Assembly (NCBI GenBank): GCA_958366985.1
Contig: CATXDC010000003.1
Location: 124,001 to 188,000 of the forward strand
Reading direction: 5' to 3'
DNA from: an uncultured Oscillospiraceae bacterium
GTDB taxonomy: Bacteria; Bacillota; Clostridia; Oscillospirales; Acutalibacteraceae
DNA: 64,000 nucleotides
Shown: piece by piece, positions 33,607-41,656 of the stretch
Numbering within the stretch: the stretch's first letter is position 1
How the letters are laid out: every line of letters begins with the position of its first letter
Notes under the pieces: model-generated
What the model was told of the DNA's origin: nothing
The model's database searches: none
The model's input: the letters and a program-made list of their open reading frames with translations, nothing else
Position numbers and translations under genes: made by a program

Positions 33607-34470
33607 ATGGCAGAAATAGTCGGAGTGAGATTTAAGGAGGTCGGCAAGGTTTATTACTTTGATCCCGACGGAGTAAATCTTAAAAAGGGCGACAGAGTTA
33701 TAGTTGAAACTGCACGTGGAATCGAGTGCGGCGAAGTCGCCATGGATAACAGAATAGTAGACGATGAGGAAATCGTACATCCTCTTAAAATGATAATAAG
33801 AGAGGCTACTGAAGAGGATCTCAAGACTGTTGAGGAGAATAAGAAAAAAGAGAAAGAGGCATTTGATATCTGCCTTAAAAAAATAGCAAATCACGGTCTT
33901 GAAATGCATCTGGTAGATGTTGAATATACCTTTGATAACAGTAAGATTCTTTTCTATTTTACTGCTGACGGCAGAGTGGACTTCAGAGAGCTTGTAAAGG
34001 ATTTGGCAAGCGTATTCCGCACAAGAATTGAGCTTAGACAGATCGGTGTACGAGATGAATCCAAAATGCTCGGAGGCCTCGGAATGTGCGGCAGACCTTT
34101 CTGCTGCGGTACATTCCTCGGTGAATTTCAGCCTGTATCCATTAAAATGGCTAAAGAGCAGGGCTTGTCCCTTAACCCCGTTAAGATAAGCGGAACATGC
34201 GGCAGACTTATGTGCTGTCTTAAGTATGAGCAGGATGCCTATGAGCATCTTCTCAAGATAACCCCAAAACAGGGAGCTACTGTTGAAACTGCCGAGGGCA
34301 GGGGAACGGTTGTAGACGTTAACCTTCTTACAGGAATTTTAAAGGTAAGACTTTTTGAGCGCCCCGATGCAGCTCCCGTAACTGTAAGCAGACGTGATGT
34401 AAAGCTTTTAAAGGATGCTCAGATAAGAGTTGACAAAGAAGAGCTTGAAAAGTTCAAAGGCATAGAATAA
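33607..34470 (+). CDS. ricT: RicT (YaaT), PSP1-domain iron-sulfur regulator
   Basis: A 287-residue cytoplasmic protein. The PSP1 domain covers the core, with the Cys-rich signature GGLGMCGRPFCCGTFLGE and the later TCGRLMCCLKYEQ, six cysteines that bind the 4Fe-4S cluster of the RicAFT complex. In Bacillus that complex supports RNase Y-dependent mRNA maturation and sporulation entry. Partners RicA/RicF are not in the window. Start ATG follows GAGAGGAAAC. It ends at a terminator before the unusual 34.5-35.0 kb gap. Confidence 0.95.
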   Translation: MAEIVGVRFKEVGKVYYFDPDGVNLKKGDRVIVETARGIECGEVAMDNRIVDDEEIVHPLKMIIREATEEDLKTVEENKKKEKEAFDICLKKIANHGLEMHLVDVEYTFDNSKILFYFTADGRVDFRELVKDLASVFRTRIELRQIGVRDESKMLGGLGMCGRPFCCGTFLGEFQPVSIKMAKEQGLSLNPVKISGTCGRLMCCLKYEQDAYEHLLKITPKQGATVETAEGRGTVVDVNLLTGILKVRLFERPDAAPVTVSRRDVKLLKDAQIRVDKEELEKFKGIE

Positions 34471-34490
34471 TCAATATAATATAGATTTTA

Positions 34491-34526
34491 CAAAAAGCGG
34501 CAGATGAATCATATCTGTCGCTTTTC
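34491..34526 (+). terminator. Terminator after ricT
   Basis: AAGCGGCAGAT and ATCTGTCGCTT pair (one wobble) around a small loop, followed by TT and further T residues. Confidence 0.85.
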
Positions 34527-34529
34527 TGC

Positions 34530-34992
34530 ATTTTAAACGTAAATTTAGTATAATTTTATTCATTTTATATAGCCTTTACTCAGTGAAAAAAGGCCTTAAT
34601 TTGTAAGTTCTTATTGCGAAAAAATGGGAAAATGAAAGAAAAAATATACTTGACAACCATTTCGAAAATAGCGTACTATGTATATACATATTGAATATTC
34701 AGAGGAAAATTCGGTGGGAAATGTGGAAAATCTTGTTAAGTAAAGTTAAAGTCTTTACCGTGAAAAGTGGAAAACAAGGTTTTTGCAACGTGAAAATCAG
34801 GATTTTTCACATTATCCACAAAGTTTTCCACACACTAAAGGTGCTGACCTTTACAAAAGTTTTCAACGTAATTTTGGGGAAAATTTGTGTTATATTCATG
34901 CTGTAACTTTTATATGCAGCTTGATTTATGAATACAAATTCAAAAATGCAATTTTAGATTTCAAAAAATTCATTTTGAAGGAGGAAATCACT
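34530..34992. other. AT-rich intergenic region with DnaA-box-like cluster and nested hairpins
   Basis: Over 460 bases without a gene. A promoter-like pair lies at 34650-34679. After it come one perfect DnaA box TTATCCACA (34812-34820), one-mismatch copies TTTTCCACA at 34824-34832 and, inverted, 34722-34730, and weaker copies at 34766-34774 (inverted) and 34803-34811. The same sequence can fold: GTGGAAAAC (34767-34775) pairs with GTTTTCCAC (34823-34831), and GTGAAAA (34790-34796) with TTTTCAC (34804-34810). AAAGGT/ACCTTT forms a small hairpin near 34837. Either DnaA binding or a structured leader could explain it. Confidence 0.5.
34650..34679 (+). promoter_or_regulatory. Promoter upstream of the flavodoxin/ferredoxin gene
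   Basis: Perfect -35 TTGACA (34650-34655), 18-bp spacer, -10 TACTAT (34674-34679). It would give a leader of about 310 bases that includes the DnaA-box-like repeats. Confidence 0.6.
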
Positions 34993-35778
34993 TTGAACGG
35001 AAAAATTTTCGTATTTTCAGCAACAGGCAATTCAAAATATTTGGCTCTTAAAATAGGAGAAAAAACAGGGCTTGAAATTGTAAATTTAAATAAATGTCTT
35101 TTGGACAATGAAGAGGAATATAATTTTGAGGGCGAAACAATCGGCTTTGTCTTTCCGGTATATGCCTGGGGCTGTCCGGCTGTTGTGGAACGCTTTGTAA
35201 CTCAGTTAAAGTTTACAGGAAATCCTGCTTATGTGTTCGCAGTTGCCAATTGCGGAGACTCAATGGGAAATACCCTCACGGATTTTGATAAGCTTCTTAA
35301 AACCAAAGGTCTTTCACTGGATTTCGGCGACTTTTTTGTTATGCCAAATAACTATCTGCCTTTAAGTGATGTGGATTCAAAGGAGCAGGAAAACGAGAAG
35401 CTTCAAAATGCCGAGCAAAAGCTTTCCGTAACTATTCAGAAAATCATGGATAATGAAAAAGGTATAAATCAGCCCAAGGGTATTTTTAATACCCTGCTTT
35501 CCGGAGCTGTCCATAAAGGGTTTAATAAAACCTCTTCAAAGGGATATAAAAAGCTGCACATCAATTCATCTTGTGTCGGCTGCGGACTTTGTGCAATTGT
35601 CTGCCCTCTTATGAATATCACTTTAAAGGACGGAAAACCTCAGTGGGGAGAAAACTGCATTTCCTGTATGGGATGTATAAACTGGTGTCCTCAAAAGGCA
35701 ATAGATTACGGAAAGAAAACTGAAAACAGAGGAAGATACCACAATCCTAATATAAGTATAAATGAGCTTCTGGAATAA
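34993..35778 (+). CDS. EFR1-type flavodoxin/ferredoxin fusion protein
   Basis: A 261-residue cytoplasmic electron-transfer protein. The N-terminal flavodoxin-like domain begins IFVFSATGNSKYLALKIG and contains GFVFPVYAWGCPA; the C-terminus has two ferredoxin sites, CVGCGLCAIVCP and CISCMGCINWCP, for two 4Fe-4S clusters. Such proteins are common in anaerobic Clostridia; the redox partner is unknown. Start is TTG at 34993 with AAGGAGG; a longer frame from 34783 has no ribosome site and runs through the structured leader. Confidence 0.9.
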   Translation: MNGKIFVFSATGNSKYLALKIGEKTGLEIVNLNKCLLDNEEEYNFEGETIGFVFPVYAWGCPAVVERFVTQLKFTGNPAYVFAVANCGDSMGNTLTDFDKLLKTKGLSLDFGDFFVMPNNYLPLSDVDSKEQENEKLQNAEQKLSVTIQKIMDNEKGINQPKGIFNTLLSGAVHKGFNKTSSKGYKKLHINSSCVGCGLCAIVCPLMNITLKDGKPQWGENCISCMGCINWCPQKAIDYGKKTENRGRYHNPNISINELLE

Positions 35779-35829
35779 AAATCTGTATGATTGCTGAGAA
35801 GCAGGCAATGCTTTTTGGGAGTGAAGATA

Positions 35830-36474
35830 TTGAATAATAATTTTAAAGTTATCAAACTCAGCAAAAGGTTTTTGATATTGGTTGTACTTTCATTTTTAAT
35901 CTTGGGCACAGCCGTTATGGTGATACATTTATCTTCAAAGCCGACTAAAGAACGGCCGGAAACGGATAATGTAATGGGTGTGCCTGTTACATATGACTAC
36001 ATACCGGAGGAATCAGGAGGCAGACCCGGGATAAGGCGTAAAATCCGCTATGTTGTAATTCACGAAACAGCCAATCACCGTGAAGGAGCAAACGCCAAGG
36101 CTCATAGCCTTTATCTTCAGGACGGAGGAGACGGAAGTACTTCATGGCATTATACCGTAGATGACCATGAAATTTATCATCATGTTCCCGACAGCGAAGT
36201 AGCATGGCACGCAGGAGATAAGCTGAAAAATCCCGGCGGGAACCTCAACGGAATAGGCATTGAGCTTTGTGTAAACGATGACGGAGATTTTGAAAAGACC
36301 TTTGATAACGGAGCAAAACTGACAGCGTTTTTGCTCAATGAGTATTCTCTGGGAATTGAGGATGTAAAGCAACATTATGATTTTAACGGGAAAAACTGTC
36401 CTATGACCATAAGGGAAACAGATAGATGGCAGGAATTTTTAACTCTCACTGAAAAATATTTACATGAGCTTTAA
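35830..36474 (+). CDS. N-acetylmuramoyl-L-alanine amidase (amidase_2), membrane-anchored
   Basis: A 214-residue peptidoglycan amidase that cleaves the bond between MurNAc and L-Ala. A single N-terminal hydrophobic helix (about 14-34) anchors it outside the membrane. The amidase_2/T7-lysozyme-like domain shows zinc-site histidines in VVIHETAN, SWHYTVDD and a later QHYDFNGKNCP, plus EVAWHAGD. Start is TTG at 35830 with GGGAG; the frame from 35791 is rejected. Short length suggests a housekeeping or sporulation wall enzyme without binding modules. Confidence 0.9.
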   Translation: MNNNFKVIKLSKRFLILVVLSFLILGTAVMVIHLSSKPTKERPETDNVMGVPVTYDYIPEESGGRPGIRRKIRYVVIHETANHREGANAKAHSLYLQDGGDGSTSWHYTVDDHEIYHHVPDSEVAWHAGDKLKNPGGNLNGIGIELCVNDDGDFEKTFDNGAKLTAFLLNEYSLGIEDVKQHYDFNGKNCPMTIRETDRWQEFLTLTEKYLHEL

Positions 36475-36538
36475 AATGTCAACGAAACACAAAGTCAGTA
36501 AAAAGTAAAATTAAATAATAAGTAATAAATAAAAAAAG

Positions 36539-36575
36539 AACCTCCGGCCGTTATTACAGCCGGAGGTTCTTTTCA
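36539..36575. terminator. Bidirectional terminator between amidase and Cys-rich peptide genes
   Basis: AACCTCCGGC and GCCGGAGGTT form a 10-bp stem with a 10-base loop; CTTTT follows on the + side and CTTTTTTT on the - side. Confidence 0.85.
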
Positions 36576-36582
36576 GGAGAGG

Positions 36583-36714
36583 TTAGCAGCAGCAGTCATT
36601 GTTGTTGCTGCATCCGCAGCCGCCGTTGTTGCCGCTGAAGAGTCCGCCGTTGCCGCCGCAGCAGCAGAGAATGAGGATAAGAAGGATTATCCATGTGCAG
36701 TTATTGCATCCCAT
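36583..36714 (-). CDS. 43-residue Cys/Gly-rich membrane peptide
   Basis: A short frame with a textbook ribosome site (AAAGGAGG, eight bases before ATG 36714) encodes MGCNNCTWIILLILILCCCG followed by a Gly/Asn-rich tail ending NNNDCCC. It has ten cysteines, one hydrophobic helix (8-19) and repeated GNGG/GGCGC units. No enzyme motif. Similar tiny hydrophobic Cys-rich peptides occur in sporulating Clostridia, but I do not know a function. An upstream sequence resembles a mother-cell sigma promoter, and a terminator follows, so it looks like a real monocistronic gene. Confidence 0.72.
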   Translation of the reverse strand: MGCNNCTWIILLILILCCCGGNGGLFSGNNGGCGCSNNNDCCC

Positions 36715-36745
36715 TGTCGTGACCTCCTTTCGTTCTTACATCAAC

Positions 36746-36773
36746 ATACTATGGCGAAAGGTCAAAATCGGTT
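36746..36773 (-). promoter_or_regulatory. Possible sigma-E/K-like promoter of the Cys-rich peptide gene
   Basis: Reverse strand: CATAGTAT (36746-36753) fits the mother-cell -10 pattern CATANNNT, and AACC (36770-36773), 16 bp upstream, fits the short sigma-K -35. A CtsR-like heptad GGTCAAA (36760-36766) overlaps the spacer. The sigma assignment is inference. Confidence 0.4.
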
Positions 36774-36904
36774 ACAGAAAAAAATATAAATTTTCCTATG
36801 TCAAAAGTGAGCAAAAACGAGATAAACGAAGAAAAAACTTAAAACGGTTAGAAAAAATGAGCTAATTTAAAATTTTGGTGAACTATTTAAATCTAAAAAC
36901 TGAT

Positions 36905-36996
36905 TTTGACTATCTTTGACCTTTGACGAAAGGTCAAAATGCTTCTATAATAATGGTCGAAAGGTCAAAGATAGTCAAAGTTAAACAAAAGTCAAA
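36905..36996 (+). promoter_or_regulatory. Promoter and CtsR operators of the ctsR operon
   Basis: The promoter is -35 TTGACG (36923-36928), 17-bp spacer, -10 TATAAT (36946-36951). CtsR heptad pairs flank it: GGTCAAA-GAT-AGTCAAA at 36963-36979, the same sequence inverted at 36905-36921, and a further TTTGAC/GGTCAAA pair at 36922-36938, with an extra AGTCAAA at 36990-36996. The consensus of the Bacillus CtsR site is RGTCAAANANRGTCAAA, so two sites are perfect. Confidence 0.93.
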
Positions 36997-37024
36997 AATA
37001 CAGATTCACAAGGAGGTGCCGAAG

Positions 37025-37474
37025 ATGAATCTCAGCAATATGATAGCGGACCTGATTTTGGATATGATGTCCGAAAGCGGTCAGACAGAAATTCAGCGCA
37101 ACGAGCTTGCGGAAAAGGTGGGATGTGTACCGAGCCAGATAAACTATGTAATTTCTTCACGTTTTACTCCGGAACACGGCTACATAGTCGAAAGCCGAAG
37201 AGGCGGCGGAGGATATATTAAAATTACAAGGGCGAAAGCCGATAAAGGTATGGCAATAATGCATACGGTCAATAATATCGGCGACACTCTGGATGAAAAA
37301 ACCTGCCGTGCCCATATCTATAATCTCTATTATCAGAATATGATTTCAGAGGGAGCGGCAAAGCTCATGACTGCGGCAACCTGCGGAAATGTTTTCAGGA
37401 ACATACCGGCAGAGTATGAAGGGCAGGCAAGAGCGGCAATATTCAAGCAAATGCTTCTTACAACTTTAAAATAA
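37025..37474 (+). CDS. ctsR: CtsR, class III heat-shock repressor
   Basis: A 149-residue repressor of clp genes. The N-terminal winged helix (NLSNMIADLILDMM ... QRNELAEKVGCVPSQINYVISSRF) is followed by the glycine-rich tip RRGGGGYIKI, the thermosensing loop that inserts into DNA, and a C-terminal dimer/McsB-contact domain. ATG at 37025 has AAGGAGG; the longer frame from 36923 crosses the operator. It heads ctsR-mcsA-mcsB-clpC and represses it through the sites at 36905-36996. Confidence 0.96.
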   Translation: MNLSNMIADLILDMMSESGQTEIQRNELAEKVGCVPSQINYVISSRFTPEHGYIVESRRGGGGYIKITRAKADKGMAIMHTVNNIGDTLDEKTCRAHIYNLYYQNMISEGAAKLMTAATCGNVFRNIPAEYEGQARAAIFKQMLLTTLK

Positions 37475-37504
37475 CAAATTAATTTCATTCGGGAGGTAAT
37501 ATAT

Positions 37505-38005
37505 ATGTTGTGTCAAAACTGTGGAAAAAATGAAGCTACTACTCATGTAAAAAGAATAATAAACGGCAGCACTTCTGAATATCATCTTTGTCAGAACTGC
37601 GCATCAAAGCTTGGCTACGGAGATTTCTTCGGAGGCTTCGATGATTTCGGATTCGGAGGACTTTTCGGAAATCTCTTCTCTCAGGGTCAGAGCTTAATGG
37701 GAGATACCTCATCTTCGGCTCTGCGCTGTGAAAAGTGCGGTTCCACATTCCGTGATATTGCAGAAAGCGGCAAGGTAGGATGCGCTGACTGTTACCGGAT
37801 TTTCAAAGACAGGCTTATGCCGTCTCTTCAGAAAATTCACGGCAGAACAAAGCACATAGGAAAATCGCCTTCGGGAGTTGTTCCGGGACCTGAAAAACAG
37901 CTTGAAGATCTTAAAGGAAAACTCCAGAAAGCTATAGAAACACAGAATTTTGAAGAAGCTGCAAAGCTTCGTGACCAGATCAAATCAATGGAGCAGGAGG
38001 GATAA
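37505..38005 (+). CDS. mcsA: McsA, zinc-binding activator of McsB
   Basis: A 166-residue protein with two N-terminal four-Cys zinc sites: CQNCGKNEATTHVK with CQNCASKLG, and CEKCGSTFRDIAESGKVGCADC. The C-terminal UVR-like helix pair (LEDLKGKLQKAIETQNFEEAAKLRDQIK) mediates protein contacts. McsA activates the arginine kinase McsB and links it to ClpC. Start ATG has GGGAGG. Second gene of the operon, 30 bases after ctsR and three before mcsB. Confidence 0.95.
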   Translation: MLCQNCGKNEATTHVKRIINGSTSEYHLCQNCASKLGYGDFFGGFDDFGFGGLFGNLFSQGQSLMGDTSSSALRCEKCGSTFRDIAESGKVGCADCYRIFKDRLMPSLQKIHGRTKHIGKSPSGVVPGPEKQLEDLKGKLQKAIETQNFEEAAKLRDQIKSMEQEG

Positions 38006-38008
38006 ATT

Positions 38009-39025
38009 ATGAAAAAGTGGTATACATCATCAGGAAACAACAGCGATGTTGTAATGAGTACAAGAATACGCCTTGCCAGAAACCTTCATGAATATCCTTT
38101 CCCGGCAAGACTTGATCAGAAGGGCGAAACCCAGGTTTGCGAAAAGGTCAGAGATGCACTTTTCGGCGGCAACAGTCATATGAAAGATGAATTTGCCTAC
38201 ATCAAAATGGATTCCCTCAGTGAGACGGAAGCTGTCGCCCTTGCAGAAAAGCATCTTATCAGCCCTGAGTTTGCAGCCGAAAGAGCAGGCAGAGCTCTTA
38301 TTCTCAATAAGGACGAAAGCGTTTCCATAATGCTCTGTGAAGAGGATCATGTAAGGATTCAGGTTATGGCTCCTGGTCTTGATATGGAGGGAGCTTATGA
38401 AACTGCTGATAAAATAGATACGCTTCTCGATTCAGCCTTGGGATTTGCATTCGATGAGAATTTAGGTTATCTTACCCAGTGCCCCACAAATCTCGGAACA
38501 GGTATGAGAGCTTCCGTAATGCTTCATCTTCCCGCTCTTACAGCCTGCGGTCAAATAGGTAAACTTGCCTCAACTGTTTCAAAGCTTGGTCTTACAATCA
38601 GAGGCAGCTACGGCGAGGGCAGCGAAACCAAAGGCGATTTCTATCAGCTTAGCAATCAGGTAACTTTGGGAATTTCAGAAAAAGCCGCAATGGATAATCT
38701 TAAATCAATCACCATGCAGCTTGTAGAGCGTGAACGTAATCTCCGTAAGGAAATGATAGGATCCGCTCAGATACAGGATAAAATTTTCAGAGCTTACGGC
38801 GTACTTAAATATTCAAGAGTTCTCAGCAGCGCCGAATTTATGGAGCTTATTTCCCTTGTAAGGCTTGGCGCATGTGAAAAGCTTCTTGATATTTCACAGG
38901 AAAATATCAGCGAGGTTATTTCCGCCGCACAGCCTGCATCCCTTATTCTTGCAAAAGGAGAAAATGCTGAAACACAGCAAAGGGATATCAGCCGAGCAGA
39001 GCTTGTAAGAACAAAGCTCGGTTAA
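38009..39025 (+). CDS. mcsB: McsB, protein arginine kinase
   Basis: A 338-residue guanido-kinase-like enzyme that phosphorylates arginines on proteins to tag them for ClpCP. Motifs include STRIRLARNL (phosphagen-kinase N-lobe), the CPTNLGTGMRASVM active-site Cys loop and the GEGSETKGDFYQLSNQ segment. Length is slightly under the Bacillus protein but the catalytic core is complete. Start ATG has GGAGGG. It is between mcsA and clpC, and acts with them in degrading damaged proteins including CtsR. Confidence 0.95.
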   Translation: MKKWYTSSGNNSDVVMSTRIRLARNLHEYPFPARLDQKGETQVCEKVRDALFGGNSHMKDEFAYIKMDSLSETEAVALAEKHLISPEFAAERAGRALILNKDESVSIMLCEEDHVRIQVMAPGLDMEGAYETADKIDTLLDSALGFAFDENLGYLTQCPTNLGTGMRASVMLHLPALTACGQIGKLASTVSKLGLTIRGSYGEGSETKGDFYQLSNQVTLGISEKAAMDNLKSITMQLVERERNLRKEMIGSAQIQDKIFRAYGVLKYSRVLSSAEFMELISLVRLGACEKLLDISQENISEVISAAQPASLILAKGENAETQQRDISRAELVRTKLG

Positions 39026-39072
39026 AAATCAGAATTTAAGTTTTAGATATATACAAATAAGGAGGAATGTAT

Positions 39073-41544
39073 ATGTACAAATTCACAGGTTTCACAGAGA
39101 AGGCCAATGCCGCCCTTAACGCAGCAATAACAGCGGCGGAAAATTTAGGTCATACCTATGTGGGCAGCGAACACCTTCTTATGGGTCTTTTACAGGATAC
39201 CTCCGGAGTTGCAGGAGCAGCTCTTTCAGCACGAGGCGTAACAGCCGAAAAAATAGAGGAACTTATTAAAAAGACAATCGGTATCGGCAGTCCCACAAGT
39301 CTTACACCCGGTGATTTTACACCGAGAAGCAAGAATATTGTGGAAAGCTCAATTGCCGTAGCAAGAACAGCAGGGCTCAGCTATGTAGGTACGGAGCATC
39401 TTCTCTTTGCTTTGCTCCGTGAGGAAAACAGCTGTGCTGTAAGCTTCCTTAATCAGCTTGGAGTAAGAGCTTCTGAGCTTATGGAAGATATGAGCAAGTC
39501 CTATTCTGCAGGAGAAGCTCAGGGAAAAGGTGGAGCTTTCGGACGCAAAAACGAAAAGACCAATACTCCCACCCTTGAGCAGTTCGGCAGAGACCTTACC
39601 AAAATGGCTCAGCAGAACCTTATTGACCCCGTTATCGGCAGACAGAAAGAAATTGAAAGGGTTATTCAGATACTCAGCAGACGTACAAAGAATAATCCCT
39701 GTCTTATCGGTGAACCCGGCGTAGGTAAAACGGCTATTGCCGAGGGCCTTGCACTTAAAATAACAAAAGGCGAGGTTCCGGAGCTTCTTAAGGATAAAAG
39801 GGTTATTTCCCTTGACCTTACAGGCATGGTAGCTGGCACAAAGTACAGGGGCGATTTTGAAGAGAGAATCAAGACCGCACTTGACGAAGTTAAAAAAGCC
39901 GGAGATGTAATCCTTTTCATAGATGAAATCCATACTCTTATCGGAGCGGGTGCAGCCGACGGCGCAGTTGATGCCGCAAACATCCTTAAACCTTCTCTTG
40001 CAAGAGGTGAAATTCAGGTAATCGGTGCAACTACTCTTGATGAGTACCGCAAGCACATCGAAAAGGATGCAGCACTTGAAAGAAGATTCCAACCTGTAAC
40101 AGTAGGCGAGCCTACTGAGGAAGAGGCAATCGAAATCCTTAAAGGACTTCGTGATAAATATGAGGCTCACCATAAGGTAAAGATTACAGATGACGCTATT
40201 TATGCGGCTGTTAAGATGTCCTCAAGATACATTGCCGACAGATACCTTCCCGATAAGGCTATCGACCTTATAGATGAGGCAGCTTCACGTGTAAGGCTCA
40301 GCGCCTTTACAGCTCCCCCTGACCTTAAAGCCATGGAGGATAAGATAAAAGCTATCGGCGAGGAAAAACAGTCCGCCGTAAACAATCAGGACTTTGAGCG
40401 TGCCGCAACTCTCAGAGATGAGGAAAAGGAGCTTAAAGAGAAGTATGAGGCTGAAAAGTCAAGCTGGCAGGAGAAGAACGCCCGTACAACCGGCGAAGTA
40501 GGCACTGCTGAAATAGCAGAAATTGTTTCCAGCTGGACGGGTATCCCCGTAGTACAGCTTACCCAGGAAGAGAGCCAGAGACTTCTGCATCTGGAAGAAG
40601 AGCTTCATAAGCGCATAGTCGGTCAGCATGAGGCAGTTGCCGCAGTTTCAAAGGCTATACGCAGAAGCAGGGTAGGTCTTAAAGATCCCAAGAGGCCAAT
40701 TGGTTCCTTTATCTTCCTTGGACCTACAGGTGTAGGTAAAACCGAGCTTTGCAAAGCTCTTGCAGCTGCAATGTTCGGCGATGAAAACGCAATGATTCGT
40801 CTTGATATGTCCGAGTATATGGAGAAGCATACGGTTTCCCGACTTGTAGGTTCACCTCCCGGATATGTTGGATTTGAAGAGGGCGGACAGCTTACTGAAA
40901 AAGTTCGCCGTAAGCCCTATTCAGTAATCCTCTTTGATGAAATCGAAAAGGCTCATCCTGATGTATTCAACATGATGCTTCAGATTCTTGATGACGGTAT
41001 CCTTACCGATTCACAGGGTAGACGTGTTGATTTCAAGAACTGCATTATCATCATGACCTCAAACGTAGGTGCAAAGCTTATTACGGAAACCAAGTCAGAT
41101 CTCGGTTTCTCCTCAGGCAGTGCAGAGCGCAGCGACGATAAAATCCGTGAGACTGTTCTTGGCGAGCTTAAGAGAACATTTAGACCTGAGTTCCTCAACC
41201 GTGTTGACGATATAATCGTTTTCCATCAGCTTAAGAAAGAGGAAATCAAGGAAATTGCCGTAAGAATGCTTAACACTCTTTCAGAGAGAGTTAAAGGTAT
41301 GGATATTACCGTTACTTTCGATGACGGTGCAGCGGAGAAGATTGCCGATGCAGGATTTGACCCGGTCTATGGTGCAAGACCTCTGAGAAGAGCTATTCAG
41401 ACAGAAATTGAAGATAAGCTTTCTGAAGAGATGCTTGAAGGCAAGGTAAAAGCCGGTGAAAGCTACATCTGCAAGGCTGACGAAAACGGATTTGTATTCG
41501 AGAATACAAAATCCGATTCTTCCGAACAGCCTAAAGAGGAATAA
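39073..41544 (+). CDS. clpC: ClpC, ATP-dependent Clp protease ATPase subunit
   Basis: An 823-residue Hsp100 unfoldase. An N-terminal Clp_N double repeat (about 1-145) is followed by AAA-1 with Walker A GEPGVGKT, a middle domain containing a UVR-like helix ([19 protein letters not shown]), AAA-2 with GPTGVGKTE and the sensor/arginine-finger region, and a C-terminal D2-small domain. It feeds arginine-phosphorylated proteins to ClpP. ATG at 39073 is seven bases after GGAGG; an ATG two codons earlier is too close to it. Last gene of the operon. Confidence 0.96.
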   Translation: MYKFTGFTEKANAALNAAITAAENLGHTYVGSEHLLMGLLQDTSGVAGAALSARGVTAEKIEELIKKTIGIGSPTSLTPGDFTPRSKNIVESSIAVARTAGLSYVGTEHLLFALLREENSCAVSFLNQLGVRASELMEDMSKSYSAGEAQGKGGAFGRKNEKTNTPTLEQFGRDLTKMAQQNLIDPVIGRQKEIERVIQILSRRTKNNPCLIGEPGVGKTAIAEGLALKITKGEVPELLKDKRVISLDLTGMVAGTKYRGDFEERIKTALDEVKKAGDVILFIDEIHTLIGAGAADGAVDAANILKPSLARGEIQVIGATTLDEYRKHIEKDAALERRFQPVTVGEPTEEEAIEILKGLRDKYEAHHKVKITDDAIYAAVKMSSRYIADRYLPDKAIDLIDEAASRVRLSAFTAPPDLKAMEDKIKAIGEEKQSAVNNQDFERAATLRDEEKELKEKYEAEKSSWQEKNARTTGEVGTAEIAEIVSSWTGIPVVQLTQEESQRLLHLEEELHKRIVGQHEAVAAVSKAIRRSRVGLKDPKRPIGSFIFLGPTGVGKTELCKALAAAMFGDENAMIRLDMSEYMEKHTVSRLVGSPPGYVGFEEGGQLTEKVRRKPYSVILFDEIEKAHPDVFNMMLQILDDGILTDSQGRRVDFKNCIIIMTSNVGAKLITETKSDLGFSSGSAERSDDKIRETVLGELKRTFRPEFLNRVDDIIVFHQLKKEEIKEIAVRMLNTLSERVKGMDITVTFDDGAAEKIADAGFDPVYGARPLRRAIQTEIEDKLSEEMLEGKVKAGESYICKADENGFVFENTKSDSSEQPKEE

Positions 41545-41563
41545 AATATAATCCCTTAAACGG

Positions 41564-41603
41564 AACCCTACCGTGAAAGTAATTTCACGGTAGGGTTTAA
41601 TAC
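41564..41603 (+). terminator. Terminator after clpC
   Basis: AACCCTACCGTGAAA (41564-41578) and its exact complement (41583-41597) form a 15-bp stem with a GTAA loop followed by T residues. Confidence 0.9.
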
Positions 41604-41615
41604 ATTAACGCAAAT

Positions 41616-41649
41616 GGCGTGTCGCAAAACTTAAGTTTTGCGACACGCC
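41616..41649. repeat. 34-base perfect palindrome
   Basis: The 34 bases from 41616 to 41649 are a perfect inverted repeat with no loop (17-bp arms; left arm GGCGTGTCGCAAAACTT). It sits 19 bases after the clpC terminator and seven before the GH25 gene end, so it may end that gene's transcript, but the arm length and symmetry exceed normal terminators here and suggest a dispersed palindromic element. Confidence 0.6.
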
Positions 41650-41656
41650 TCTAATT

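Noticed and set aside
33538..34248. Open frame of 236 codons on - across ricT
   Set aside because: Antisense to ricT, Cys/Tyr/Phe-rich without motif or ribosome site.
34712..34832. Calling the chromosomal origin here
   Set aside because: No dnaA/dnaN neighbourhood and no change in gene direction; kept as a finding, not as an annotated origin.
34783..34992. N-terminal extension of the flavodoxin/ferredoxin protein
   Set aside because: No ribosome site; it reads through the structured repeat region, while TTG 34993 has AAGGAGG and the correct domain start.
36599..36865. Pro/Leu-rich frame on + at 36.6 kb
   Set aside because: It is the reverse-strand reading of the Cys-rich peptide gene and its upstream region; no ribosome site.
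39349..40173. Open frame of 274 codons on - across clpC
   Set aside because: Antisense to the conserved AAA-1 region of clpC; composition is that of a shadow frame.
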